Assembly (NCBI GenBank): GCA_022649305.1
Contig: JALCNW010000018.1
Span: 1-61,500 of the forward strand
Direction of reading: 5' to 3'
DNA: 61,500 nt
Source: Enterobacter sp.
Lineage (GTDB): Bacteria; Pseudomonadota; Gammaproteobacteria; Enterobacterales; Enterobacteriaceae
Shown one piece after another: positions 26,778 to 36,755 of the stretch. Within the stretch, counting starts at the first letter, position 1. Each line of letters opens with the position of its first letter. A program made the translations under genes and the position numbers. Below the pieces are notes generated by a model that saw nothing but the letters and a program-made list of their open reading frames with translations, ran no database searches and was not told the DNA's origin.

Positions 26778-27631
26778 ATGGCGATTCCAAAATTAACCGG
26801 CTATGCACTGCCGACGGCGGCCGATCTGCCGAATAACAAAGTGAGCTGGGCGTTTGAGCCAGAGCGTGCGGCGTTATTAATCCACGATATGCAGGAATAC
26901 TTCCTCAACTTCTGGGGCGATAACAGCCCGATGATGGAGCAGGTGGTGGCGAACATCGCCCAACTGCGCGAGTACTGCAAAAAGCATCATATTCCGGTGT
27001 ACTACACCGCGCAGCCGAAGGAACAAAGCGACGAAGACCGCGCGTTGCTGAACGACATGTGGGGACCGGGCCTGACCCGTTCGCCGGAGCAGCAGCGCAT
27101 CGTGGCTGAACTGACGCCAGATGAGGCCGACACCGTGCTAGTGAAATGGCGCTACAGTGCGTTTCACCGCTCGCCGCTGGAGCAGATGCTGAAAGAGACG
27201 GGCCGCAATCAGCTGCTGATCACCGGCGTCTATGCGCACATCGGCTGCATGACCACCGCCACCGACGCGTTTATGCGCGATATCAAGCCGTTCTTTGTCG
27301 CAGACGCACTGGCCGACTTTAGCCGTGAAGAGCATCTGATGTCGCTCAACTATGTGGCCGGTCGTACCGGACGCGTGGTGATGACCGAGGAACTGTTGCC
27401 GTCCGTTCCGGCCTCCAAAGCGGCGCTGCGTGCTGTGGTGCTGCCGCTGCTGGACGAATCCGACGAGCCGATGGATGACGAAAACCTGATTGATTACGGC
27501 CTGGACTCGGTGCGGATGATGGCGCTGGCGGCCCGCTGGCGCAAAGTGCACGGCGACATCGATTTTGTGATGCTGGCGAAAAACCCAACCCTCGACGCCT
27601 GGTGGGCGCTGCTGTCTCGTGAGGTGAAGTA

Positions 27632-27632
<1 letters not shown>
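26778..27632 (+). CDS. entB: Isochorismatase / aryl carrier protein EntB
   Basis: A 284-residue bifunctional protein. Residues 1-~205 are isochorismatase, with [10 protein letters not shown] and [16 protein letters not shown]. Residues ~210-284 are an aryl carrier domain, with phosphopantetheine Ser244 in [10 protein letters not shown]. It makes dihydro-dihydroxybenzoate from isochorismate and presents dihydroxybenzoate to EntF. It sits ten bases after entE and overlaps entA by one base (TAATG). Confidence 0.97.
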
Positions 27633-28802
<1,170 letters not shown>

Positions 28803-28820
28803 ATTGCGCGGGATAGCTGA

Positions 28821-28856
28821 CCCCTCGCCCTAACCCTCTCCCCATAGGGGAGAGGG
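28821..28856. repeat. CCCTCTCCCC/GGGGAGAGGG hairpin repeat, copy 4
   Basis: CCCCTCGCCCTAA leads into CCCTCTCCCC-ATA-GGGGAGAGGG, between the convergent entH and M20 peptidase stops. A short A-run follows on the plus strand, giving a T-run for the minus-strand transcript, so it may terminate the peptidase operon. Confidence 0.75.
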
Positions 28857-28862
28857 AAAAAA

Positions 28863-29975
28863 TCACAACATCGAAACAACGCGCTTCAGTAACCGAATTC
28901 TCGGTTCAATCGACGCAATATCCAGCCATTCCGCCGGGCTGTGGAACCCGGCACCAATCGGCCCTAAGCCATCGAGCGTGGGAATGCCGAGCGCCGCCGT
29001 GTGGTTGGCGTCGCTGCCACCGCCCACCGCCTGCCAGGTAATGGCGATACCTTCGGCTTTTCCTGCTGCTTCAACCTGCTGCATCAGCGCCTGAGTGGCT
29101 TCGCCTGCGGCCATAGCAGGCTTGTGGTTAACACGGGCGATCGAGGTAGTGACACCCTCCAGAAACCCTTTTTCGCACAATTCACGCAGGGCGCGATCCA
29201 CGCGGTCGTCTTCGTCGTTTTCCCAGAAACGCACGTCGAGTTCCGCCACGGCGCAGTCAGCCACCACGTTCGCGGCGCTGCCGCCTTTAATCACGCCGAC
29301 GTTAAGCGTGGTGCCGCGATCCCAGTCGGTAAGCGCGTTAATGGCAATCACGCTGTTCGCCAGGGCCGCGATCGCCGAGCGGCCTTTCTCCGGATCGTTG
29401 CCTGCATGTGCCGCCACGCCGCTAAAGGTAAGGTGATACCCCGCCATCCCTTTGCGCGCCTTCACCAGCGAGCCGTCGGCGCGCGCGGCTTCGCACACCA
29501 GTACGCAGCGGGCGCGTTTCGCCAGCTCGCCAATCCATTCATGGGAATAGACCGATCCGGTTTCTTCGTCCGGGTTCATCGCCACGGCAATGGAAAGACG
29601 CGATTTGTCTGCCGCGTCCAGCTCGCGCATTGCCCACAGAATATTCAGTAACCCGCTCTTCATATCCGAGACGCCAGGGCCATACAGACGAGTGTCGTCC
29701 TGGGTCATCGGACGTTCTGCAACCGTACCCGGTGCGAACACGGTGTCCAGATGGCCGACTAGCAGAACGTCAAATTGCACCGCCTGCGGCTTGTTGCAAA
29801 CGAAAACGCCAGGGCCGACCTTATCGCCCAAATCCACTTGCTCGGTATGCCAGCCTTCGCGCTGCCATAGCGCTTGCATAAGGCCCGCCACGGTCGCAAC
29901 ACCCGCAATGGTCTGGGTACCACAGTCAACATTCACCAGCGTTTTGAGTTCTTCAATGTAATGGTCAAGATTCAT
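28863..29975 (-). CDS. M20 family metallopeptidase (glutamate carboxypeptidase-like)
   Basis: A 370-residue M20 peptidase. The zinc site is seen in LLVGHLDTVF (His, Asp), YGPGVSDMKSG (bridging Asp), NPDEETGS (catalytic Glu and ligand Glu), VCEAAR, and the C-terminal GAGFHSPAEWLD (His). The dimerisation domain has GVAAHAGNDPEKGRSAI. It resembles carboxypeptidase G2-type enzymes that cut C-terminal Glu or similar amides; no signal peptide is seen, so it is cytoplasmic. It is last in an operon with two YjiG/YjiH-type membrane proteins. The real substrate is unknown. Confidence 0.88.
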   Translation of the reverse strand: MNLDHYIEELKTLVNVDCGTQTIAGVATVAGLMQALWQREGWHTEQVDLGDKVGPGVFVCNKPQAVQFDVLLVGHLDTVFAPGTVAERPMTQDDTRLYGPGVSDMKSGLLNILWAMRELDAADKSRLSIAVAMNPDEETGSVYSHEWIGELAKRARCVLVCEAARADGSLVKARKGMAGYHLTFSGVAAHAGNDPEKGRSAIAALANSVIAINALTDWDRGTTLNVGVIKGGSAANVVADCAVAELDVRFWENDEDDRVDRALRELCEKGFLEGVTTSIARVNHKPAMAAGEATQALMQQVEAAGKAEGIAITWQAVGGGSDANHTAALGIPTLDGLGPIGAGFHSPAEWLDIASIEPRIRLLKRVVSML

Positions 29976-29989
29976 GGTTAACGTCCTGT

Positions 29990-30454
29990 TCAGAGAATAA
30001 TACGCATCAGCAGCATGGCTAAAAATGCATTGACGACGGAAATGGCGATCATTAGCGGAATGCGCTTAGCGCGGGTGCCGATTACGCCGAGAATGCGCCC
30101 GAGGTACTGCACCTGCGAGCCCATCAGATAGATAGCAGGGGCAAAGATTGCCAGATGTTCGCCGCTGATAATGCCTTTATCAAACAGGCCAATTGCCACG
30201 CCGATACCGCCGCCCATCGACATCCAGCCGCCGATCAGCACCGCAGCCGCTTCACCCGGCAGGCCAAACAGGCCCATCAGCGGGGCAAAAATCATCCCCA
30301 GCCCCTTCAGTGCGCCAGTGATTTCCAGCGCTTTGATGATGATAAAGGCCATCACCACGTTTGGCAGGGTGCTGCTGGTGGCGATGCCCCAGCCTTTGCG
30401 CGCGCCTTCAACAAATACATCGGTAATAACGGGATTCGATTGTGGGGCACTCAT
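29990..30454 (-). CDS. YjiG-like inner-membrane protein
   Basis: A 154-residue hydrophobic protein of the YjiG/spore-maturation-B (nucleoside-recognition/Gate) family. Features include VFVEGARKGWGIATSSTLPNVVM and an AAAVLIGGWMSMGGGIGVAIG helix. It overlaps the upstream YjiH-like gene by four bases. In E. coli yjiG/yjiH sit beside the isoaspartyl dipeptidase iadA; here they sit beside an M20 peptidase, which suggests a peptide or peptide-derivative transporter. The transport role is inference. Confidence 0.8.
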   Translation of the reverse strand: MSAPQSNPVITDVFVEGARKGWGIATSSTLPNVVMAFIIIKALEITGALKGLGMIFAPLMGLFGLPGEAAAVLIGGWMSMGGGIGVAIGLFDKGIISGEHLAIFAPAIYLMGSQVQYLGRILGVIGTRAKRIPLMIAISVVNAFLAMLLMRIIL

Positions 30455-31173
30455 TGGGCTTCTCCTTTTGCCGGTTGGGCGTCAGTGGCTTCTTTGCCGG
30501 TAAATTTGAGGATCAGTCGCAGCAGGTTGGCCCCGACGATTTTCATGATGAACATCACTGCGACGCAGGCACCGATGGAGGTCGGCACCGCCGCTGTGCC
30601 GTCAGCGGCGATCAGCGTGAACAGGATGGCACCCGACGAGAAAAAGTTAGTGATCATCGCGCCTGCCGAGAACTGGAACATGGCGAAGACGTCTTTCTCG
30701 CTTTCGCTGATTTGTCCTTCGTCGGCAAGATTGCGGGTGAGTGATGCGCCCACGTCGGTGCTTTGCAGGCTGCCAATCAGCGCCAGTCCAGTGGTGCCGG
30801 GGATGCCGAGCAGCGGACGTAAGAGCGGAGTAAGGAGCTTGCGGGCGGCACGCAGCGCGCCGTAGTGCTCCAGCACGTTGATCATGCCCAAAGCAAACAT
30901 CACCGCCGGGATTAAGCCGAGCGCAAACAGAAAGCCGTCCATAGCACCGCTGCCGCCCGTGCCGCGAAAGCCGCTGGTGGCGGTGGTTAAGGTGCCATCA
31001 TCAAGGCTGGCTTTACTGACCACCTTGCCGAAAGCGCCGTTGAGCGTGGTGAAATCGAAAACGCCGTACCACTCTTTTCCGCCTAACAGGCCAGAGAAGA
31101 AAACGGCGGCAAATGCTAGCGCAAAGTACGCGCCCGGTCCGACCTTGAAGTCCTGGTGTGTTGAACTGTTCAT
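30451..31173 (-). CDS. YjiH-like inner-membrane protein
   Basis: A 240-residue membrane protein with a nucleoside-recognition/Gate domain; it contains FALGLIPAVMFALGMINVLE and ALIGSLQSTDVGASLTRN. The ATG at 31173 (MNSSTHQDF) is chosen because AAGGA and GGA elements precede it; a reading from 31251 would add an unusual 26-residue lead. It is first gene of the three-gene operon with the YjiG-like protein and the M20 peptidase, divergent from cstA. Confidence 0.8.
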   Translation of the reverse strand: MNSSTHQDFKVGPGAYFALAFAAVFFSGLLGGKEWYGVFDFTTLNGAFGKVVSKASLDDGTLTTATSGFRGTGGSGAMDGFLFALGLIPAVMFALGMINVLEHYGALRAARKLLTPLLRPLLGIPGTTGLALIGSLQSTDVGASLTRNLADEGQISESEKDVFAMFQFSAGAMITNFFSSGAILFTLIAADGTAAVPTSIGACVAVMFIMKIVGANLLRLILKFTGKEATDAQPAKGEAQ

Positions 31174-31466
31174 ATCCTTTTCCTTGTTAATGCGCGATCG
31201 CGCAGGATTCAGTCTGGCGAGGTTGTGCGTAATAAAAATGATATAAATCATTACCTAACGTTGAAGTTGGATGAAAAGTGCAAAAATGTGACCGGGAAAG
31301 TGGAGACGACAGGGGGATGTTTCACTGCGAAAGTGATCGAGTTAACACTGTGAGGTAAATGTCTGGTTTGACCACACAATATTGCGTTTCAAAGTTGTTA
31401 AATCTGAAGCGGTGATCTAGAAACAAAATGTAACATCTCGCTGTTTCACGCTAACGGACAACAACT

Positions 31467-33572
31467 ATGAACAACTCAGGGAAATACCTTATCTGGGCAG
31501 GGCTCTCCGTTGTGGGGGCGTTTGCTCTGGGCTTTATCGCCCTCAATCGTGGTGAACAGATCAATGCGCTATGGATAGTCGTGGCCTCCGTCTGCATTTA
31601 TCTGATCGCGTATCGTTTTTACGGGCGATTTATTGCCGATAAAGTGCTGGCGGTTGATGCCACGCGTATGACGCCAGCCGTTCGTCATAACGACGGTCTG
31701 GACTACGTTCCAACGGATAAAAAAGTGTTGTTCGGCCACCACTTTGCGGCGATTGCCGGGGCGGGTCCGTTAGTGGGACCGGTGCTTGCCGCGCAGATGG
31801 GCTATCTGCCAGGGATGATTTGGATCCTGGCCGGTGTGGTGCTGGCGGGGGCCGTGCAGGACTTTATGGTGCTGTTCGTTTCTACCCGCCGTGACGGGCG
31901 CTCGCTGGGTGAGCTGGTGAAAGAGGAGATGGGCGCAACGGCTGGAGTGATCGCGCTTATCGCCACCTTTATGATCATGGTGATCATTCTGGCAGTGCTG
32001 GCGATGATCGTGGTGAAAGCGCTGACCCACAGCCCGTGGGGAACGTATACCGTTGCCTTTACCATTCCGCTGGCGCTGTTTATGGGGATTTACATTCGCT
32101 ATCTGCGTCCTGGGCGCATTGGCGAAGTGTCGGTGATTGGCCTGTTCTTCCTGATTTTTGCCATTATCTCCGGCGGCTGGGTCGCGGAAAGCCCAACGTG
32201 GGCACCGATGTTCGATTTTACCGGCGTGCAGCTGACCTGGATGCTGGTGGGCTACGGCTTTGTTGCGGCAGTCCTGCCGGTGTGGCTGCTGCTGGCCCCG
32301 CGTGATTACCTCTCGACCTTCCTGAAAATCGGCACCATCGTGGGCCTGGCGATCGGCATTTTGATTATGCGCCCGATGCTGACCATGCCTGCGCTGACGA
32401 AGTTTATCGACGGCACCGGCCCGGTCTGGACCGGCAGCCTGTTCCCGTTCCTGTTTATTACTATCGCCTGCGGCGCGGTGTCTGGCTTCCACGCGCTGAT
32501 TGCGTCCGGCACGACGCCGAAGATGCTGGCGAATGAGAATCAGGCATGCCTCATCGGTTACGGCGGCATGTTGATGGAGTCTTTCGTCGCGATCATGGCG
32601 CTGGTGGCTGCCTGTATTATCGACCCGGGCGTGTACTTTGCGATGAACAGCCCGATGGCGGTACTGGCTCCGGCGGGTACGGTTGATGTGGTGGCGTCTG
32701 CTGCGCAGGTGGTGAGCGGCTGGGGCTTTGCCATTACCCCGGAAACGCTAACCCATATTGCGAATGAGGTCGGCGAGCAGTCGATTATCTCCCGAGCGGG
32801 TGGTGCGCCGACGCTGGCGGTGGGGATGGCGTATATCCTCCATGGTGCGCTGGGCGGGCTGATGGACGTGTCCTTCTGGTATCACTTCGCCATCCTGTTC
32901 GAGGCGCTGTTTATCCTGACCGCAGTCGATGCAGGCACACGCGCGGCGCGCTTTATGTTGCAGGATCTGCTGGGGGTTATCTCTCCAGGGCTGAAACGCA
33001 CCGATTCGCTCCCGGCGAACCTGCTGGCGACGGCGCTGTGCGTACTGGCGTGGGGCTACTTCCTGCATCAAGGCGTGGTGGATCCGCTGGGCGGTATTAA
33101 CACCCTGTGGCCGCTGTTTGGTATCGCCAACCAGATGCTGGCCGGTATGGCATTGATGCTCTGTGCCGTGGTGCTATTCAAGATGAAGCGTCAGCGTTAC
33201 GCATGGGTGGCGCTGGTGCCGACCGCGTGGCTGCTGATTTGTACCCTGACCGCAGGCTGGCAGAAAGCGTTTAGCCCGGATAACAAAATTGGCTTCCTGG
33301 CGATTGCCAATAAGTTCCAGGCAATGATCGACAGCGGCAAAATTCCGGCGCAGTACACTGAATCCCAGCTTTCGCAATTGGTGTTCAACAACCGTCTGGA
33401 TGCCGGGCTGACCATCTTCTTTATGGTGGTGGTTGTGGTGCTGGCGTTGTACTCTGTCAAAACCGCAATGGCGGCGCTGAAAGTGGATAAGCCAACGGCG
33501 AAAGAGACGCCATACGAGCCGATGCCGGCAAACCTGGATGAGATTGTGACCCAGGCTAAAGGGGCGCATTAA
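31467..33572 (+). CDS. cstA: Carbon starvation protein CstA, peptide/pyruvate-type transporter
   Basis: A 701-residue membrane protein with many hydrophobic spans. Family marks include PTDKKVLFGHHFAAIAGAGP and the conserved segment SGTTPKMLANENQACLIGYG. CstA is induced by carbon starvation through CRP and imports peptides, and pyruvate in some reports. The 215-base upstream gap is AT-rich with TGTGA-like halves (31349-31353) and a GTGATCTAG element near 31412, but no clean CRP palindrome. It is followed by a repeat hairpin and the partner ybdD. Confidence 0.95.
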   Translation: MNNSGKYLIWAGLSVVGAFALGFIALNRGEQINALWIVVASVCIYLIAYRFYGRFIADKVLAVDATRMTPAVRHNDGLDYVPTDKKVLFGHHFAAIAGAGPLVGPVLAAQMGYLPGMIWILAGVVLAGAVQDFMVLFVSTRRDGRSLGELVKEEMGATAGVIALIATFMIMVIILAVLAMIVVKALTHSPWGTYTVAFTIPLALFMGIYIRYLRPGRIGEVSVIGLFFLIFAIISGGWVAESPTWAPMFDFTGVQLTWMLVGYGFVAAVLPVWLLLAPRDYLSTFLKIGTIVGLAIGILIMRPMLTMPALTKFIDGTGPVWTGSLFPFLFITIACGAVSGFHALIASGTTPKMLANENQACLIGYGGMLMESFVAIMALVAACIIDPGVYFAMNSPMAVLAPAGTVDVVASAAQVVSGWGFAITPETLTHIANEVGEQSIISRAGGAPTLAVGMAYILHGALGGLMDVSFWYHFAILFEALFILTAVDAGTRAARFMLQDLLGVISPGLKRTDSLPANLLATALCVLAWGYFLHQGVVDPLGGINTLWPLFGIANQMLAGMALMLCAVVLFKMKRQRYAWVALVPTAWLLICTLTAGWQKAFSPDNKIGFLAIANKFQAMIDSGKIPAQYTESQLSQLVFNNRLDAGLTIFFMVVVVVLALYSVKTAMAALKVDKPTAKETPYEPMPANLDEIVTQAKGAH

Positions 33573-33608
33573 CCCCTCACCCTAGCCCTCTCCCCAAAGG
33601 GGAGAGGG
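33573..33608. repeat. CCCTCTCCCC/GGGGAGAGGG hairpin repeat, copy 5
   Basis: CCCCTCACCCTAG leads into CCCTCTCCCC-AAA-GGGGAGAGGG immediately after the cstA stop and 21 bases before ybdD. It may reduce transcript flow or stabilise the cstA message rather than fully end it, since ybdD has no separate promoter I can see. Confidence 0.75.
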
Positions 33609-33629
33609 AATAAAGACGAGAAACGACCT

Positions 33630-33827
33630 ATGTTCGACACCCTCTCCAAAGCAGGTAAGTACTTAGGACAGGCCGCCAAAATGATGATTGGTGTGCCGGA
33701 TTACGATAATTACGTTGAGCATATGCGCGTGACCCATCCAGATCAGGCGCCGATGACGTATGAAGAATTTTTCCGCGATCGCCAGGACGCTCGCTATGGC
33801 GCGAAGGGCGGCGTGAAGTGCTGCTAG
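33630..33827 (+). CDS. ybdD: CstA-associated small protein YbdD
   Basis: A 65-residue YbdD/YjiX family protein: [32 protein letters not shown], then [16 protein letters not shown] and a C-terminal CC pair. Such proteins are always next to CstA-type transporters and are thought to be needed for their function. Its stop shares four bases (CTAG) with the stop of the convergent HTH antitoxin gene. Confidence 0.92.
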   Translation: MFDTLSKAGKYLGQAAKMMIGVPDYDNYVEHMRVTHPDQAPMTYEEFFRDRQDARYGAKGGVKCC

Positions 33828-34228
33828 CCCTCTTTCGGCAGGTACAGGCTGATCTGTTCCTGCTTACAGCCGTAAATCGCCGCCAGCTTTTCGCGGGTGC
33901 GTTTTTGCGGTCGAGAGTCTACCGCCTCAAGCTGTGAAACGGCAGACTGGCTGATGCCCAGTTTGTCGGCCACTTCCTGTTGCGATAAACCACGAAGAAT
34001 GCGCCAAGCGGCCTGTAGGCTGACCTCCTGCCAGGTCATTATGCTGCACACTTCTCCCGGTAATTCAACGTCATCATAACAGTCGTGTTCGACTTCTATA
34101 TCTTCCAGATCATCGTCGGTTTCGTCGTCAATTTCTGCCATCTGTAAGCACATACGGAAGTATTCGTCATAGGGTATGACCACGTACTGTGTTTTCCCTT
34201 TATCGTCCTTAATCAACTGCACAGCCAT
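33824..34228 (-). CDS. HTH (Xre) antitoxin-like protein of a type II TA pair
   Basis: A 134-residue protein. Its N-terminus ([20 protein letters not shown], then DEYFRMCL) resembles the strand-helix opening of Phd/YefM-type antitoxins. An acidic linker follows ([18 protein letters not shown]), and the C-terminal HTH is [20 protein letters not shown]. It would bind the toxin and the promoter. The start at 34228 overlaps the toxin gene by 20 bases; an in-frame ATG farther up would lie well inside the toxin gene. Toxin-first order is typical of HigBA-like loci. It is inserted between ybdD and ybdH relative to E. coli. Confidence 0.75.
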   Translation of the reverse strand: MAVQLIKDDKGKTQYVVIPYDEYFRMCLQMAEIDDETDDDLEDIEVEHDCYDDVELPGEVCSIMTWQEVSLQAAWRILRGLSQQEVADKLGISQSAVSQLEAVDSRPQKRTREKLAAIYGCKQEQISLYLPKEG

Positions 34229-34505
34229 AGGGAGCCCTTTCCTCGTGAAGGTAAGTTGTAGTTGTTCTGCGTTTAACGTCCATAACATAACAATCGTTAT
34301 GAGGATCGCCCCGCAGAGTAATCAAAATGCGGTAATCGCCTACGCGTAACCGGAAATGATTTTCTGAAACCGCTATTTTTATGATATCGGGTCGGGGAGC
34401 AGACTGGTCATCCAGTTCAGCAAGTTTTGTTTCAATTCGTTGTCGATAGCGACTATCAATTCTGGATAGCGCTTTCTTTGCAACCCGTGACCAGACAATC
34501 TTCAT
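34209..34505 (-). CDS. RelE/ParE-family toxin
   Basis: A 98-residue toxin: MKIVWSRVAKKALSRIDSRY, then QRIETKLAELDD, a basic strand HFRLRVGDYRILITL, and VMDVKRRTTTTYLHE. This is the RelE/ParE fold, commonly an mRNA interferase on ribosomes or a gyrase poison. GGAGG lies six bases before the ATG at 34505. It precedes and overlaps the HTH antitoxin. Which activity it has cannot be told from the sequence. Confidence 0.8.
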   Translation of the reverse strand: MKIVWSRVAKKALSRIDSRYRQRIETKLAELDDQSAPRPDIIKIAVSENHFRLRVGDYRILITLRGDPHNDCYVMDVKRRTTTTYLHEERAPYGCAVD

Positions 34506-34693
34506 CCGTACCTCCACTATACACCCACACAAAATATAAGGAAATAATAAGACTATTAGATAAATTCCGAATTTCTTATGGGGGCACTGTAGGACGAAGT
34601 GTCATCAGGGGAAAGGGGCAAAACAGAAGTTGTCGAAGCGGGTCGCAAACACCTCCATCGGGCGACAGAGGCGTGCGAAAAAAGTGGAATCAC

Positions 34694-35437
34694 TCAGGCA
34701 TTTAGCCCGCCGTCCACGTCCAGACCGGTGCCGGAAATCTGTCCCGCCAGCGGGCTTGCCAGGAACGTGACGGCGGCGGCGATATCCTCCGGCGTGCCGT
34801 AATGTCCGGTGGCGATGAGCGTGCGTTGCGAATCAGCCTGTTCACCGTCCGCCGGGTTCATATCGCTGTCGGTCGGGCCGGGGTGGACCAGATTAACGGT
34901 AATGCCGCGTGGCCCCAGATCGCGGGCTAAGCCGCGGGTCAGGGAATTCAGCGCGGATTTACTCATCGAATAGACGGAAATCCCCGGCTGGGCAACACGG
35001 TTTGCCAGGCAGCTGCCGATGTTAATAATGCGTCCACCCTCGGTAAGATGCGCCAGCGCCGCCTGGGTGGCGATCACCACGCCGCGAATATTGACGTTAA
35101 TCACCGCATCGATATCCTCCAGCGACATGGATTCCAGCGGGCCACCGCGTGCGATCCCGGCGTTGTTCACCAGAATATCCAGCCCGCCGAGCGTCTGCGC
35201 GGTGCGATTCACCGCATCCTGAATCGCCTGGGCATTGGCACTGTCGGCCTGAATGGCCTCGCTGCGCCTTCCTAGCGCGGCGATTTCGTCGGCGACGGCC
35301 TGCGCTTTATCGGCGGATTTTTCATAAGTAATAGCCACATCGGCACCGGCTTGTGCCAGCGACAATGCAATGGCGCGACCTAATCCACGGCTGGCGCCGG
35401 TGACCAGCGCCTTTTTACCTGTTAAATCGATCTGCAT
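34694..35437 (-). CDS. SDR family oxidoreductase
   Basis: A 247-residue classical short-chain dehydrogenase: NAD(P) motif TGASRGLG (14-21), NNAG in VNNAGIARGG, catalytic Ser in INIGSCLAN, and Tyr/Lys in YSMSK. The C-terminus ends in the usual GLDVDGGLNA. The substrate is unknown; similar enzymes are annotated as 3-oxoacyl-ACP reductase-like or glucose dehydrogenase-like. It appears monocistronic, and the 188 bases between it and the toxin gene hold nothing recognised. Not part of the E. coli order here. Confidence 0.88.
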   Translation of the reverse strand: MQIDLTGKKALVTGASRGLGRAIALSLAQAGADVAITYEKSADKAQAVADEIAALGRRSEAIQADSANAQAIQDAVNRTAQTLGGLDILVNNAGIARGGPLESMSLEDIDAVINVNIRGVVIATQAALAHLTEGGRIINIGSCLANRVAQPGISVYSMSKSALNSLTRGLARDLGPRGITVNLVHPGPTDSDMNPADGEQADSQRTLIATGHYGTPEDIAAAVTFLASPLAGQISGTGLDVDGGLNA

Positions 35438-35498
35438 GATGACCTCGTTGCGAGAGTGATGAGAACCATCATTAGGTATAGAGGGTGTTTACCCGCCG

Positions 35499-36596
35499 TC
35501 AATGCGCTGAATGGTTGAAGACCTCGACTTTCTCAAAGGCCGCGCGTAACACCTCTGGCGTCAGCTCGACCGGCAGATAGTGAATCGACTCCACCGGGCG
35601 CAGCGTGTGGGCGATAACGTTGTCCAGCTCGTCGCGGTTATGGATATCCACGTCCAGCTCGCGAAGGGTGGTTGGCAGGTTAAAGCGCTGGTAGGCGGCG
35701 ATAAGCGCTGCAAGCACGTCGTCCTGACCGAGCAGGGCGCTTTGCACCAGAATGCCGTATGCCACCTTGGTACCGTGCAGGAATTTCTCGGTTTGCGGCA
35801 GCACGGTTAGCCCGTTGTGCACCGCATGTGCGGCGGCCACGCGGGTGTAGCGTTCGCCCAGCCCACCGACCATACCACCGCCCGCGATGATGGCGTCCAC
35901 CACGTCACGAAACGCCTGCGTCAGTTCACCGCGCGTCCGATCCGCCAGGGCCTGTTCGCTGCTCTCCAGCAGCATGTCGCGGATCGCCAGCGCGGCGTTA
36001 ATCCCCAGTCGGACAGTCAGAGAAAGTGCTTCCGGTTTGGGTGCCAGCACCACCGCCTCGTACCATTTCGCCAGCGTGTCACCGATGCCCGCCAATAGAT
36101 ATTCCGCGGGCGCGTTCAGAATAATGCGCGGTTCGACCAGTACCAGGAAGTTGGCATCGTCGAAAATTTCGAACTGCAATGCCTGACCGGCGTCGTTGTA
36201 CCACACCGAAAGCGGCGTCCAGGCCGCGCAGGTGGCGGCAATGGTTGGAATGCCAACGAACGGCACGCTTAAACGACGCGCCACGGCCTTGACGGTATCC
36301 ATCACTGCGCCGCCGCCGACGCCAATCACCACGCTGGCCTCGCTGCCCGACTGATTCACCAGGTCGGTCACGTCACGCTCGCTGCAATGGCCCTTAAACA
36401 GCAGATGCGTAGCCCCCGGCGCATGAAAACTTTCTGGCAGATAGGCGAGCGCGCCTTCAATGGCGCGCTCGCCGTAGATCCAGACGGCGCGGGAGAGCTG
36501 CTCGGGGGTGAAGAAGTCACTCAGGCGCGCCAGGCTGCCGGAGTGGGAAAAGTAGTTTGCCGGGCCGGGTACGACGCGAATATCGGTATTGCTCAT
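35499..36596 (-). CDS. hcxA: Hydroxycarboxylate dehydrogenase A-like oxidoreductase YbdH/HcxA
   Basis: A 365-residue iron-alcohol-dehydrogenase/glycerol-dehydrogenase-like protein, close to E. coli YbdH (362). The NAD motif is VVIGVGGGAVMDTVK, followed by GIPTIAATCAAWTPLSVWYN. Metal-site residues lie in AGIGDTLAKWYEA, AAAHAVHNGLTVLP and HGTKVAYG. HcxA reduces 2-oxo acids such as oxobutanoate and oxoglutarate. Divergent from the ABC operon. Weak MetJ-like octamers (TTATGTCT, GGACATCC) lie about 40-55 bases upstream. Confidence 0.93.
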   Translation of the reverse strand: MSNTDIRVVPGPANYFSHSGSLARLSDFFTPEQLSRAVWIYGERAIEGALAYLPESFHAPGATHLLFKGHCSERDVTDLVNQSGSEASVVIGVGGGAVMDTVKAVARRLSVPFVGIPTIAATCAAWTPLSVWYNDAGQALQFEIFDDANFLVLVEPRIILNAPAEYLLAGIGDTLAKWYEAVVLAPKPEALSLTVRLGINAALAIRDMLLESSEQALADRTRGELTQAFRDVVDAIIAGGGMVGGLGERYTRVAAAHAVHNGLTVLPQTEKFLHGTKVAYGILVQSALLGQDDVLAALIAAYQRFNLPTTLRELDVDIHNRDELDNVIAHTLRPVESIHYLPVELTPEVLRAAFEKVEVFNHSAH

Positions 36597-36755
36597 GGAA
36601 GTGTCCTTTTAGACGAAGCGCTAACCCGATGTTATGTCTGGACATCCGGATGGCTAATAATATTTAGCTTTATCTTATGCCTTTTCTATCATTGCCAGTC
36701 AACCCGAGCTGTGAAAAATTCCATAAATCAAAATATTAATGAAGGATTTACGCGA

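Noticed and set aside
31321-31440. CRP site upstream of cstA
   Set aside because: Only half sites (TGTGA, GTGATCTAG) are visible; no palindrome good enough to annotate.
36387-36755. Upstream extension of the ABC ATPase gene
   Set aside because: It overlaps ybdH on the other strand and has no homology; AAGGA marks the start at 36756.
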